From contig NZ_CP009432.1 of the NCBI RefSeq assembly GCF_000960995.1, forward strand, positions 80,523-144,522: a stretch of DNA of 64,000 bases, read 5' to 3'. The position numbers and the translations under genes were made by a program. Source of the DNA: Burkholderia glumae LMG 2196 = ATCC 33617. GTDB taxonomy: Bacteria; Pseudomonadota; Gammaproteobacteria; Burkholderiales; Burkholderiaceae. Below are positions 18,562 to 27,299 of the stretch, piece after piece. A model generated the notes under the pieces. That model was not told where the DNA came from. It saw nothing but the letters and a program-made list of their open reading frames with translations, and did no database searches. The first letter of the stretch is position 1. Every line of letters begins with the position of its first letter.

Positions 18562-19800
18562 TCAGACATAGAAGCGTGAATAGTCCTTCGGATCGAGTGA
18601 GTTCGCCGCGGTTTGCACGATGTCGGCAAGGGAACCTTCAGGGGTGGGGGTTCCCGCCTTCATCAGGTCGATGCCGGCAAGCTGCTCACGCACCTCGTCC
18701 CAAGAATTTGGAATCTGCGTTTCCTTGCCCTGCCAGATGATATTCTGGTTCATGTCTGCAAAGGGACGGGCCACTTCTTCGTAGCGCTTGAAAGCCGTTT
18801 TGTAGTCGCCCCGCGCTTCAGCCAGTTCGCCAGCCAACACATATGCCATGACCATGGCGGCGCTGGTGCCCTGGCCAGTGAATGCGGTCGGACCGGCCGC
18901 AGCATCGCCGACGAGCGACACCCGACCCTTGGACCAAGTTGGCATCTTAATCTGCGACGCTGAATCGAAGTAGAAGTCTGAGGCTTTATCCATTTCATCG
19001 AGTAGCCGCGGTATCTCCCAAGCCATCTTGTCGCTCATGAGCCTGCGGACCATAGCCTTCTGCTCAGAAATGTCGCGGCTGTCGAACGTCTCGAATTCGC
19101 CGGCCATCAGGAAGATTCCGCGAGTCTCGTTATTGTCTCCATATTGCTGGATTCCACCAAAGAAACCGGGGCGCATATGCCAATCCCACTTGCGATAGAG
19201 GCCGCGGTAATTGGGAATGGTGAATACGGAGATGTAGCGGTTCCAGAAATGCGCAAACTGCGACTCTTCGCCGAACACTAGGTGACGGACGTTGGAATGA
19301 GTTCCGTCAGCGCCGATCACAAGATCGTATCGCTCCTTTTCGCCACTTTCAAATTCGACTTCCATGCCGTCGGTATTCTCGGTGAGCTTGGCGATGGAAT
19401 TGCCGAATTTAAATGTAACCTTATTTTTTATTTTATTGTAGAGTATTCTGGCAAGATCGTCCCGCAGCACTTCGAGGTCTCCGGCAATGCCGCCACCCGC
19501 GCCAAAGTTGCGATCCATGGAGGCAACGAGTTTATCGTCATCGTCATAGAATGCGATTTCCTCCAGTTTGGTATCTGCTGCCTGCAAGTCTTCCAAGATA
19601 CCCATCTTCTGAGAGATGTGAATGGCGGAACCACGGACGTCGATAGCGTAGCCGCCTGGGCGGATGGTAGGGTGGCGTTCAACTATAGTGGCGTCGAAGC
19701 CGTACCGATCGAGCCAATAAGCCAGTGCCGGACCGGCGGCGCTGGCGCCGGAGACCAGAATCTTCTTGTTAGTCAAGGCCGGAGTGTTAAGGTTACTCAT
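18562..19800 (-). CDS. FAD-dependent aromatic-type monooxygenase
   Basis: This 412-residue flavoprotein is a group A monooxygenase of the PHBH/TetX kind. It has the N-terminal dinucleotide-binding fold (ILVSGASAAGPALAYWL, then VERHP), the DG motif VIGADGTHSNVRHLVF, and the second FAD-binding GD motif RVSLVGDAAAGPTAFTGQG. The glycine motif GASAAG departs from the usual GxGxxG but matches a subset of related enzymes. It would use NAD(P)H and O2 to hydroxylate a small, probably aromatic or polyketide-like, substrate. It stands alone on the minus strand, with coding sequence slightly less GC-rich than its neighbours, consistent with transfer. Confidence 0.88.
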   Translation of the reverse strand: MSNLNTPALTNKKILVSGASAAGPALAYWLDRYGFDATIVERHPTIRPGGYAIDVRGSAIHISQKMGILEDLQAADTKLEEIAFYDDDDKLVASMDRNFGAGGGIAGDLEVLRDDLARILYNKIKNKVTFKFGNSIAKLTENTDGMEVEFESGEKERYDLVIGADGTHSNVRHLVFGEESQFAHFWNRYISVFTIPNYRGLYRKWDWHMRPGFFGGIQQYGDNNETRGIFLMAGEFETFDSRDISEQKAMVRRLMSDKMAWEIPRLLDEMDKASDFYFDSASQIKMPTWSKGRVSLVGDAAAGPTAFTGQGTSAAMVMAYVLAGELAEARGDYKTAFKRYEEVARPFADMNQNIIWQGKETQIPNSWDEVREQLAGIDLMKAGTPTPEGSLADIVQTAANSLDPKDYSRFYV

Positions 19801-20148
19801 TTTATCTCCAATCAGATTGAATTCACCATCTGCAATAGCTGCTTACAGCGGGCGACAAGATCGTCATAACGCATCCAGACAACTGGGAAACTCGTACTGC
19901 CAAAGGTATCTATCGTATTCCTGGCGGACCGCGTTCAGTTGCAGCAGTTAGGATATGCTAAGCGGCAGGCGGCGTCATTGCGCAATCCGGCCATCATATA
20001 GTTCAATGCGGCATAAGCAGCGAATGATGGAGTATTGTGATGATGAAGTCGTAGATATATGTCTGATTAATTATCTTGATAAGATACTGAATTTGACTAT
20101 AAACTCGACAGCAAAGATGTGAGAACATGAACTGCAGGAGCTGTCACA
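19801..20148. other. AT-richer intergenic region upstream of the monooxygenase
   Basis: No complete gene is seen. The half beyond about 19960 is clearly AT-richer than the surroundings. On the minus strand short frames just upstream of the monooxygenase (for example one ending LQMVNSI) may be the tail of a lost gene, but none can be identified. Confidence 0.4.
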
Positions 20149-20415
20149 TTGTTATGGATCTCGGGGTTGCTGGTCCGCACGGAAGGCGCGCAAGGCCGTG
20201 CTCTCTACGCGCTCAAGCCTGACCGGAAGGATGTTCAGAACGACATCATGCACTGCCACTGTGGCGCATGGTTGATTTTTAGCGAGGATCGGGTCTTACT
20301 CGAGCATCTCCGATCGCAGGCGAGCCAAGAAGGCTTCTATCTCGACGAGGAGCCAGCTTTCACCGTCACCGTGACGTGTCCGGAATGTCTGATGTCCCAA
20401 GGCAGAAGAGGATAG
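20149..20415 (+). pseudogene. Possible Fur-family regulator fragment
   Basis: The reading frame begins after a stop at 20128-20130 and contains LLVRTEGAQGRALYAL, a CHCG pair, a helix (EDRVLLEHLRSQASQEGF) and a terminal CPEC. The spacing of the two Cys pairs and the helix between them resemble the metal-binding dimerisation domain of Fur/Zur proteins. The winged-helix N-terminus is missing. It might be a short zinc-binding protein instead. The assignment is tentative. Confidence 0.4.
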
Positions 20416-20527
20416 GCGAGCTCGAACCGAGGTCGGTGAATTCGACAGCGGCTGGCCACTGATGTCCAGCGGCTGTCTCCCGATTTCTGTCAGGCTTCTA
20501 TGCTCGGTGCACGACCGCATGCTGCAG

Positions 20528-21379
20528 TCAAGGCGAGACCTGATCGGCAAGCACGATGCCGCCGATGGCAGCAGACCGTGCGTTTACCATTCGATCGGCA
20601 AGGTATCGTGCTGGCGGCTTGCCTACCGCCTTGCGGAACATGGTGACGAACCCGCTGGCATTTTCATAGCCCAACTCCAGCGCCACCGTTTGCACGCTTT
20701 CACCTTTGGTCAAGCGTTGGAGTGCAAGGATCACATGCAGTTGCCGGCACCAGCGTCCGAAACTCATGCCGATTTCGTGCATCAGCAGTCGGCTCATGCT
20801 TCGTTCGCTCATGCCAATGCGGGTAGCCCAATCACCCTTCGAGGTTTTGTCCGTAGGATCGGTCAACAGCATTTCCGCGAGTCGGCGCAATCGAGGATCG
20901 CGCGGCATCGGCAAATGCAGGTCTTCCACCGGCGCCATCGCCAACTCATCCAGCAACACGGCAATCAGCCGGTCTTCCCGGCTCCCCAGCGGGTATAACT
21001 CGGGGAAGCAGGCCACCTTCAGAAGCAGTTCGCGCAGCAATGGCGAGACGGAGATCGTACAGCAGGATTTCGGAAGATCCGGTGCGGCGTCAGGCTCCAC
21101 GAATAGGCAATGACACTCCGTTTCGCCCGATCCGCGTGCCGCATGGGGCAAGTCTCCAGGTATCCATACCGCGCATTGCGGCGGCACGATCCAGACGCCG
21201 TCTTCAATTTCGCAGTTGAGAATGCCGCGCACGGAGTAAAGCAGTTGCGCCCGCCGATGCCGATGCTTCGCATGTTCCCAGTCCTTCGTCACCGTCATGG
21301 CGCTCAGCGCGACAACGGGCCGGGGGACGTTGTCCACGTCCTTGGACACAATCAAATCGGTGATGGCAATGCTTGACAT
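20528..21379 (-). CDS. AraC-family regulator with N-terminal cupin domain
   Basis: The protein of about 283 residues has an N-terminal cupin-like sensor (HRHRRAQLLYSVRG, IVPPQCAVWIPGDLPH) and a C-terminal AraC HTH pair, with GDWATRIGMSERSMSRLL and then VALELGYENASGFVTMFRKAVGKPPARYL. This is the layout of one-component AraC regulators such as the NimR/YdeC group, which often control a neighbouring exporter. The start at 21379 (MSSIAITD) is chosen over 21403 because family members begin close to the cupin. No exporter gene remains next to it; the upstream DNA is short and then rearranged. Confidence 0.87.
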   Translation of the reverse strand: MSSIAITDLIVSKDVDNVPRPVVALSAMTVTKDWEHAKHRHRRAQLLYSVRGILNCEIEDGVWIVPPQCAVWIPGDLPHAARGSGETECHCLFVEPDAAPDLPKSCCTISVSPLLRELLLKVACFPELYPLGSREDRLIAVLLDELAMAPVEDLHLPMPRDPRLRRLAEMLLTDPTDKTSKGDWATRIGMSERSMSRLLMHEIGMSFGRWCRQLHVILALQRLTKGESVQTVALELGYENASGFVTMFRKAVGKPPARYLADRMVNARSAAIGGIVLADQVSP

Positions 21380-21605
21380 GATGCGTATCAGACCTCCGGT
21401 CAAAGACTAGGCGGTGGCCTAATTGAAAAATATTATGGCTGAATTGTGCAGTGACGTCGAGATATTCCGTCGGTATCGTGTGCTTGACCATGCTGGTCGT
21501 TCTGCTTAACGGGCCATTGCGCTTCCGACCTGCAGAGGTATCCCGTTGCCTTGATGAGGTGGGGTTGCCAGCTTTTCCCCTTTAGGTCCCGAAGGAGTAT
21601 TCGGC

Positions 21606-22025
21606 ATGTTGATTGATGCCTCGAAGTTCCCCGTGGTCTGGATGCGACTGAACTCGCCGGGCACCGACGCCGCCGCCTCGCCTTTCACCGAGTTCGAGGT
21701 ATTGCTCGCGCGAAAGGAAGTCTTTGTTTTGCTCAACGAAGAGGGTCTTGATAAAGGAAGGCAAGAAGAGCACGAACATCCGCCGGAAGAAATGAAACAA
21801 ACCTCGCTGTGGATGAAACGCCACAAGAGCGCATTGCGGGCCTTCGTCAGGGCAGGGATTTACATCGAACCGAATACCGCCAAGCGGCTGGCGACCAAGG
21901 CATTTGCCCTGATGTATGAGAAATTTTGGGGCTTCCCCATGCTGACGGTTGCGACGAGAGACGAGGCACTGGCTCTGGCGCGGATCTTGTTGCCAGACGC
22001 GCAAACGGATGCAGGGTCGCACTAG
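21606..22025 (+). CDS. Conserved hypothetical protein (139 aa)
   Basis: A clear AAGGAG lies about nine bases upstream of this ATG. The protein starts MLIDASKFPVVWMRLN, has a central charged loop (GRQEEHEHPPEEMKQT), then LWMKRHKSALRAFVRAG and an amphipathic C-terminal helix with ATRDEALALARILLP. The alternating pattern of strand and helix resembles STAS/SpoIIAA-like small proteins, but I cannot assign a function. It is followed by an IS481 end 56 bp downstream, so any downstream operon partner has been displaced. Confidence 0.7.
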   Translation: MLIDASKFPVVWMRLNSPGTDAAASPFTEFEVLLARKEVFVLLNEEGLDKGRQEEHEHPPEEMKQTSLWMKRHKSALRAFVRAGIYIEPNTAKRLATKAFALMYEKFWGFPMLTVATRDEALALARILLPDAQTDAGSH

Positions 22026-22081
22026 TCCCGAGAGGGGCGCACGGCTTCTATCCGATCCGGCGACTCCCGGCATGGGTAATG

Positions 22082-22497
22082 TGTAGAAGTCGCGACCTGA
22101 TCTGACAGTTACCCGTTCCGACGGTGCGTGACTGTCAGATCAGATTCAGGTGGCTCACTTTCTCCTTCCACACCTCCTTGCCCGCAATGAGCGTCTGCAG
22201 AGGCGTGCGACCGCAGCACATCTTACCCTGATGGGTTCGCTCGCCGTTGTAATACGCCAGCCAAGTATCGAGATCGGCCTGTAGTTCCTCGAGCGACAGA
22301 TACAGTTTGCGGCGGAACGCAACCTGATAAAACTCCTGCAAAATGGTTTTGTGGAACCGCTCGCAGATGCCATTGGTCTGCGGATGTCGCGCCTTGGTTT
22401 TGGTGTGCTCGATGTCGTTCAGCGCCAGGTACAGCTGATAATCGTGCGATTCCGGCTTGCCGCAATACTCCGTGCCTCGATCGGTCAGCATGCGGAT
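22082..22497 (-). mobile_element. IS481-family element, truncated fragment
   Basis: It starts with the IS481 terminal repeat TGTAGAAGTCGCGAC at 22082 and carries the transposase C-terminus on the minus strand (TDRGTEYCGKPESHDYQLYL to VSHLNLI). It is interrupted at 22498 by an IS2-like element with CGGAT duplicated, continues for only three more bases (23838-23840), and is then replaced by a second IS2-like element. It is more diverged in sequence than the three full copies in the window. Confidence 0.88.
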
Positions 22498-22561
22498 TGG
22501 AGCAGCCCCCTGAAACACCGGACACAGTCACCCACTTACAATAACGGGTAGGCATAAGACC

Positions 22562-22957
22562 GTGTTTTTGACTCACACCAGGCAGGAAGTGATGGACGTG
22601 TTGACGGGCCCGGAGCGTCGGCGGCGCTGGACGGCAGAGCAAAAGCTGGCGATGGTTCGCGAGAGTTTCGAGCCGGGGAAATCGGTTTCGATGGTAGCGC
22701 GCCAGCACGGCGTGAATCCGAACCAGCTCTTTCACTGGCGCAAGCTTTACCAGGATGGAAGCCTGTCGGCGGTCAAGGCTGGCGAGGAAGTGGTTCCGGC
22801 CTCGGAGCTGGCCGACGCGCTCAAACAGATTCGCGAGCTGCAGCGCATGCTCGGCAAGAAGACGATGGAGAACGAGATTCTTCGCGAGGCTGTCGAATAC
22901 GGCCGGGCAAAAAAATGGATAGCGCACTCGCCATCGTTGCCGGAGGACAGCCAGTGA
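22562..22957 (+). CDS. IS2-group OrfA
   Basis: The 131-residue DNA-binding protein resembles IS2 InsC: RRRRWTAEQKLAMVRESFEPG, then VARQHGVNPNQLFHWRKLYQ and a leucine-rich coiled coil (LKQIRELQRMLGKKTMENEIL). In-frame starts exist at TTG 22562 and ATG 22592. It overlaps orfB by 43 bases. The run of seven A near 22907-22913 is the likely -1 frameshift site that makes the OrfAB transposase. Confidence 0.92.
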   Translation: MFLTHTRQEVMDVLTGPERRRRWTAEQKLAMVRESFEPGKSVSMVARQHGVNPNQLFHWRKLYQDGSLSAVKAGEEVVPASELADALKQIRELQRMLGKKTMENEILREAVEYGRAKKWIAHSPSLPEDSQ

Positions 22958-23796
22958 AACTGGTCTGCGAAGTCCTCGGCGTGTCGCGCTCGAACGTATC
23001 GGCACGCAGGTCACGCGAGGCGACTTGGCGCGACGCACGGCAGTCCAGAGCGACCCACGATGCACCAGTCGTCGAAGCCATTCAGCGGGTGATCAGCGAG
23101 CTGCCCAGCTACGGCTATCGACGCGTATGGGGAGCGTTGCGCCGCGAGCGCATTGCAGCGGGACAGGCACCGCTGAACGCCAAGCGCATTTACCGCGTAA
23201 TGCGCATGCATGGCCTGCTGATGCAACGCAGAGCGACACCGGTTCGGCCGCAGCGCCGTCACGATGGCAAGGTTGCGGTGGAGCGCAGCAATCAACGGTG
23301 GTGTTCCGACGGCTTCGAGTTTCGCTGCGACAACGGCGAGCCGTTGCGCGTGACGTTCGCACTCGACTGCTGCGACCGCGAAGCGATGAGCTGGGCGGCC
23401 ACGACGGCCGGCCATAGCGGCGACATCGTGCGCGACGTGATGCTGGCTGCGGTGGAAAGCCGGTTTGGGGATGTGCTGCATACCGAGTCCGAAATCGAGT
23501 GGCTGAGCGACAACGGCTCGGGCTATACGGCCGAGGAGACGCGTCAGTTTGCGGCGCTGCTCGGCCTGAAGCCGTTGACCACGCCGGTGTGCAGCCCGCA
23601 GAGCAACGGCATGGCGGAAAGCTTCGTGAAGACCATGAAGCGCGATTACGTCGCTATCATGCCGAAGCCGGACGCAGCGACCGCGGCCAGGAATCTGGCC
23701 ATCGCATTCGAGCACTACAACGAAAAGCATCCCCATAGCGCGTTGAAGTACCGCTCGCCTCGCGAGTTTCGACGTTCGACGGATTCAGCAACCTAA
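22915..23796 (+). CDS. IS2-group OrfB transposase
   Basis: The 293-residue DDE integrase-fold protein resembles IS2 InsD. It has an HTH region (LPSYGYRRVWGALRRE), catalytic Asp in WCSDGFEF, Asp in WLSDNGSGY and Glu in NGMAESFVKTMKRDY, then HSALKYRSPREF. It is expected to be expressed mainly as an OrfAB fusion by -1 frameshifting. The stop TAA lies six bases inside the conserved end segment. Confidence 0.93.
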   Translation: MDSALAIVAGGQPVKLVCEVLGVSRSNVSARRSREATWRDARQSRATHDAPVVEAIQRVISELPSYGYRRVWGALRRERIAAGQAPLNAKRIYRVMRMHGLLMQRRATPVRPQRRHDGKVAVERSNQRWCSDGFEFRCDNGEPLRVTFALDCCDREAMSWAATTAGHSGDIVRDVMLAAVESRFGDVLHTESEIEWLSDNGSGYTAEETRQFAALLGLKPLTTPVCSPQSNGMAESFVKTMKRDYVAIMPKPDAATAARNLAIAFEHYNEKHPHSALKYRSPREFRRSTDSAT

Positions 23797-23904
23797 GTGG
23801 GTGCCGTGTCCTGAGTTACGGGGGCAACTCCACGGATCACTGGGCTGGCCCCCTCGAAAGCCGGACACGAGGTAACGCTTAAATGATGAGGTAGTCTTAC
23901 GCCT

Positions 23905-24300
23905 ATGTTTAAGCCCAGTCACAACGTCGAACCCGTCGAGGTTCTGACCCAGCCCGAGCAACGTCGCCGGCGTTCCGTCGACGAGAAGCTCGCCATCGTG
24001 CGCGAGACCTTCGAGCCCGGCGCCACCGTTTCCGGGGTTGCCCGTCGTCATCAGGTCAATGCCAACCAGGTCTTCGCCTGGCGCAAGCTCTATCAGGACG
24101 GCAGCCTCTCGGCAGTCAGTGCCGGCGAGCAGGTGGTGCCGGCCTCGGACCTGAACGAGGCCTTGAAGCAGATTCGCGAGTTGCAGCGGCTGCTGGGCAA
24201 GAAGACGATGGAAGTGGAAATTCTTCGTGAGGCCGTGGAGTACGGTCGAGCAAAAAAATTGATTGCGCGCTCACCCTTGCTGCCGGGGGACGACCGTTGA
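23905..24300 (+). CDS. IS2-group OrfA (second type)
   Basis: The 131-residue OrfA has RRRRSVDEKLAIVRETFEPG, VARRHQVNANQVFAWRKLYQ and a coiled coil LKQIRELQRLLGKKTMEVEIL. It shares organisation with the OrfA at 22562 but differs at many positions. A run of seven A at about 24251-24257 is the probable frameshift site. Confidence 0.9.
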   Translation: MFKPSHNVEPVEVLTQPEQRRRRSVDEKLAIVRETFEPGATVSGVARRHQVNANQVFAWRKLYQDGSLSAVSAGEQVVPASDLNEALKQIRELQRLLGKKTMEVEILREAVEYGRAKKLIARSPLLPGDDR

Positions 24301-25142
24301 AGACGGTCTGCGATGTCCTTGGTGTGTCGCGCTCGAATCTCACGGTCAAGTTGAATCGCACCGCCGAATGGGTCGACCGGCGCAAGACGCCCGCGCTGGA
24401 CGACATGCCGCTCGTCAACGAACTGCAGGCGTTGGTTGGCGAGTTGCCCACCTACGGCTACCGGCGCGTCTGGGCATTGCTCCGGCGAAGCCGGGACGCG
24501 CTGGGCCAGGCGCGTGTCAACGTCAAGCGGGTGTACCGCGTCATGCATCGCCACGGGCTGCTGCTCGAACGCCGACGTCACGCGGCGTCCACGCGTCGAC
24601 ACGAGGGCAAGGTTGCCGTGGACAAAAGCAATGTGCGCTGGTGCTCGGATGGATTCGAATTCCGCTGCGACGACGGCGTGCCGTTGCGCGTGGTCTTCGC
24701 GCTCGACTGTTGCGACCGGGAGGCCATGAGCTGGGCCGCGAGCACGGGCGGCTACACCGGCGACATGGTTCGCGACGTGATGCTTCAGGCCGTCGAAAAC
24801 CGCTTCGCCGGCAAGCTGAAAGCGGACAATGAAATCGAATGGCTGAGCGACAACGGCTCCTGCTACATTGCCGACGAGACGCAGACGTTCTCGAGAGAAA
24901 TCGGTCTGACGCCGGTTACGACACCGGTCCGGAGTCCGCGGAGCAACGGGATGGCCGAAAGCTTCGTGAAGACGATGAAGCGTGATTACGTGTCGTGGAT
25001 GCCCAAGCCCGACGCGAGGACGGCACTGCAGAATCTGGCCATCGCTTTCGACCACTACAACGAGTCGCATCCGCACAGCGCCTTGAAATACCACTCGCCA
25101 CGCGAGTTTCGCCAGCGAGCCAGTTCTCCAACTCAAGCGTGA
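24297..25142 (+). CDS. IS2-group OrfB transposase (second type)
   Basis: The protein of about 281 residues has WCSDGFEFRCDDGVPL, WLSDNGSCYIAD and the Glu motif NGMAESFVKTMKRDY. The open frame starts at TTG 24297, but homology to the other copy extends upstream in this frame to the A run (IDCALTLAAGGRPLKTV). Translation therefore probably enters by -1 frameshift from orfA. At the position of the other copy's ATG this one has ATT. Confidence 0.9.
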   Translation: MKTVCDVLGVSRSNLTVKLNRTAEWVDRRKTPALDDMPLVNELQALVGELPTYGYRRVWALLRRSRDALGQARVNVKRVYRVMHRHGLLLERRRHAASTRRHEGKVAVDKSNVRWCSDGFEFRCDDGVPLRVVFALDCCDREAMSWAASTGGYTGDMVRDVMLQAVENRFAGKLKADNEIEWLSDNGSCYIADETQTFSREIGLTPVTTPVRSPRSNGMAESFVKTMKRDYVSWMPKPDARTALQNLAIAFDHYNESHPHSALKYHSPREFRQRASSPTQA

Positions 25143-25173
25143 CCGAGTGTCCGGTTATGCGGGGGCAAGTCCA

Positions 25174-25430
25174 ATGCAGCAAACCTTAACCCAGCTCAAG
25201 TCCCTGAAGCTCGACGGCATGGCCCGCGCGTTCGAGGAACAAGCGGCGTTGACCGCCAGCACCAGCCTATCGTTCGAAGAGCGCTTCGGCATGGTCGTCG
25301 AACGCGAGCTCGCCTGGCGCGATACTCGGCGGCTCGAACGGCTGCTGAAGTCTGCGAAACTCAAGAATCCCCAGGCCTGCATCGAGGACATCGAATACCG
25401 GCAGAGTCGCGGCATCGACAAGAGCGTCCG
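25174..25430 (+). pseudogene. istB N-terminal fragment (IS21 family)
   Basis: The sequence encodes MQQTLTQLKSLKLDGMARAF, LSFEERFGMVVERELAWRDTRRLERLLK and CIEDIEYRQSRGIDKS, the N-terminal domain of a second type of IstB. Similarity stops at about 25430, before the ATPase motifs. The following bases belong to a resident gene on the opposite strand. The start codon directly abuts the IS2-type right end. Confidence 0.85.
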
Positions 25431-25487
25431 AAACACCGCGACCCTCCGATCCTCAACTTGGCGTCTACGGTCCAACCACCTTTGAGC
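25431..25487 (-). pseudogene. Distal part of a small membrane-protein gene split by IS481
   Basis: Reading from 25487 downward gives AQRWLDRRRQVEDRRVAVFRTL, which continues in frame the protein begun at 26790 when the IS481 element and one copy of its 7-bp duplication are removed. The gene is then cut by the istB fragment at about 25430. Confidence 0.75.
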
Positions 25488-26702
25488 TGTAGAAGTCGCG
25501 ACCCGATCTGACAGTTACCCGTTCCGACGGTGCGTGACTGTCAGATCAGATTCAGGTGGCTCACTTTCTCCTTCCACACCTCCTTGCCCGCGATGAGCGT
25601 TTGCAAAGGCGTGCGACCACAACACATCTTACCTTGATGCGTTCGCTCGCCGTTGTAGTACATCAGCCAAGTATCGAGATCGACCTGCAGTTCCACCAGC
25701 GTCAGATAGAGCTTGTGGCGGAACGCGACCTGATAAAACTCCTGCAGGATGGTTTTATGGAACCGCTCGCAGATGCCATTGGTCTGCGGATGTCGCGCCT
25801 TGGTTTTGGTGTGCTCGATGTCGTTCAGCGCCAGGTACAGCTGATAATCGTGCGATTCCGGCTTGCCGCAATACTCCGTGCCTCGATCGGTCAGCATGCG
25901 GATCACACCCATGCCGTGCTCCTCGAAGAACGGCAGCACCCGGTCATTGAGCAGATCGGCCGCCGTGATCGGTGTCTTGGTCGTGTACAGCTTGGCCATC
26001 GCCACTTTGCTGTAGGTGTCGACGAAGGTCTGCTGGTAAATCCGGCCTACGCCCTTGATCGTGCCCACGTAGAACGTGTCCTGCGAGCCCAGATAGCCGG
26101 GGTGAGCGGTTTCGATTTCGCCATGAGCTACATCGTCGTCCTGCTTTCTTTCCAGCGCGGCCACCTGATCGTCGCTCAGCACGATGCCTTTTTCAGCGAC
26201 CTGCTTCTCCAGCGCCACGAGCCTCAGCTTGAAGGACGACAATTCGTGACGCAGCCAGATCGAACGAACGCCGGATGCAGACACGAAAATACCGCGCCGG
26301 CGTAATTCGTTGCTGACCCGAACCTGCCCGTGGGCGGGCTGCTCGATGGCATAGGCCAGCACGGCGATTTCCGTCGCTTCATCGACTCGATTCTTGGGAT
26401 TCGGCTTGCGCCGATTGCTGTCGAACAGGGCATCGACGCCGCCCTCGGCCACGGCATTCTGATAGCGGTAGAACGTATCGCGCGACAGCCCCATCACCTT
26501 GCAGGCCTTCGACACGTTCCCGAGCTCGGTGGCCAGATTCAGCAGACCGATCTTGTGGCGGATGACATTTTGGTTGAGACTACTCACGGGGTTACTCCTT
26601 GGCGCTTGCGCGCTGTTTTGATGAAGATTCGCACCTCTATCAAAACGGGTAACCCCGCCTCTTGGCAAGGCCTTACTGTCAGATCAAGTCTGAACTTCTA
26701 CA
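25488..26702 (-). mobile_element. IS481-family element, 1215 bp, complete
   Basis: Inverted ends both start TGTAGAAGT and share GATCTGACAGT further in. A perfect 7-bp duplication TTTGAGC flanks the element (25481-25487 and 26703-26709). Two other complete copies of the same length lie at 55191-56405 and 62259-63473, each also with a 7-bp duplication, so the family has been recently active. Confidence 0.95.
25541..26587 (-). CDS. IS481-family transposase
   Basis: The N-terminal HTH (NLATELGNVSKACKVMGLSRDTFYRYQ) is followed by a DDE core with Asp in TFVDTYSKVA, Asp in MLTDRGTEYCG and Glu in NGICERFHKTIL, then the C-terminal YYNGERTHQGK. The GTG at 26587, eight bases after AAGGAG, is the best start (SSLNQNVIRHKIGLL). 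The longer open frame from 26668 lies within terminal-repeat DNA. The protein is intact. Confidence 0.93.
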   Translation of the reverse strand: MSSLNQNVIRHKIGLLNLATELGNVSKACKVMGLSRDTFYRYQNAVAEGGVDALFDSNRRKPNPKNRVDEATEIAVLAYAIEQPAHGQVRVSNELRRRGIFVSASGVRSIWLRHELSSFKLRLVALEKQVAEKGIVLSDDQVAALERKQDDDVAHGEIETAHPGYLGSQDTFYVGTIKGVGRIYQQTFVDTYSKVAMAKLYTTKTPITAADLLNDRVLPFFEEHGMGVIRMLTDRGTEYCGKPESHDYQLYLALNDIEHTKTKARHPQTNGICERFHKTILQEFYQVAFRHKLYLTLVELQVDLDTWLMYYNGERTHQGKMCCGRTPLQTLIAGKEVWKEKVSHLNLI

Positions 26703-26790
26703 TTTGAGCTTGTACTGCGACTATTGGTCCGAAGAACGTCGCCGCGACGATAGCGAGATCGGTGATTTTGATTGTCCAGTCCCATGCCAC
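26703..26790 (-). pseudogene. Proximal part of a small membrane-protein gene split by IS481
   Basis: A GTG at 26788-26790, six bases after AGGAGG, starts AWDWTIKITDLAIVAATFFGPIVAVQAQ, a short cytoplasmic lead and one membrane helix. The frame runs into the IS481 duplication and resumes at 25487 as RWLDRRRQVEDRR. The full protein resembles small single-helix proteins of unknown function with a charged C-terminal coil. Confidence 0.75.
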
Positions 26791-26890
26791 AGTTATCCTC
26801 CTAGTGCCCTTGTTTGCTCTTGCCAGCAGCACCGACGCTTTCCCTGGTAGCGGCGCTACGGGCGAGTGCGCCTTTTCTGTTTTCCGTGCT

Positions 26891-27109
26891 CTAGCTGCCA
26901 AGGCACTTGACGACCGCCAGTAGGGTCGCGATTGCCGCGAAAAGGAAGCAAGCCTTCCAGTTGCCGATAATGAGGGGCATCTTCGCTCGTTCATCCGGCG
27001 TCATACCTCGCGCTCGCAGCCCAAAGTAGATGAAAGCGACAGCCATTATCACCGGCACCACGACGTCATACGCTGGGCCGAAAACCTGGCTTCCGTATGT
27101 CTGTGACAT
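26891..27109 (-). CDS. Small two-helix membrane protein (72 aa)
   Basis: The protein starts MSQTYGSQVFGPAYD and has two hydrophobic segments, VVVPVIMAVAFIYFGL and ACFLFAAIATLLAVV, with a polar loop RARGMTPDERAKMP between them. Its function is unknown. It follows the other small genes on the minus strand, and its neighbour downstream encodes another membrane peptide, so the last part of this operon seems membrane-directed. Confidence 0.65.
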   Translation of the reverse strand: MSQTYGSQVFGPAYDVVVPVIMAVAFIYFGLRARGMTPDERAKMPLIIGNWKACFLFAAIATLLAVVKCLGS

Positions 27110-27299
27110 TCCCTGATCCTTTTTGCCCGTTTTCCTTGGCGTTATGCGGTCTGCGGCAGACCGGCTGCACGCATGGTTCCGTTGGTCTCGTCGTGCTTGA
27201 GAGGCCGAGCCAGGACCGCTTCGTTAACTTCATTTCCACGAGTGCTATGTGTGAAATCAGCTCTGCTACGAAGTGCCTGTGCATGTGGAACTCCACCGA

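Larger units (their letters stand above)
22498..23832 (+). mobile_element. IS3-family (IS2 group) element, 1335 bp, copy 1
   Basis: The ends read inward TGGAGCAGCCCCC and TGGAGTTGCCCCC, like IS2 ends. A 5-bp CGGAT duplication flanks the element (22493-22497 and 23833-23837). The target is an IS481 transposase gene. A near-identical copy lies inverted at 48054-50256. Confidence 0.93.
23841..25173 (+). mobile_element. IS3-family (IS2 group) element, second type, 1333 bp
   Basis: The ends read inward TGGGCTGGCCCCC and TGGACTTGCCCCC. It is a relative of, but distinct from, the element at 22498. It begins only eight bases after that element ends (after CGGATCAC of the IS481 target), and its right end touches the start codon of an istB fragment. 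The left flank ATCAC and right flank ATGCA differ, so a deletion or recombination removed the original right flank. Confidence 0.9.

Noticed and set aside
25556..26305. 249-codon frame antisense to the IS481 transposase, present in every full or partial copy
   Set aside because: It recurs only because the element is repeated; no ribosome site or family resemblance.
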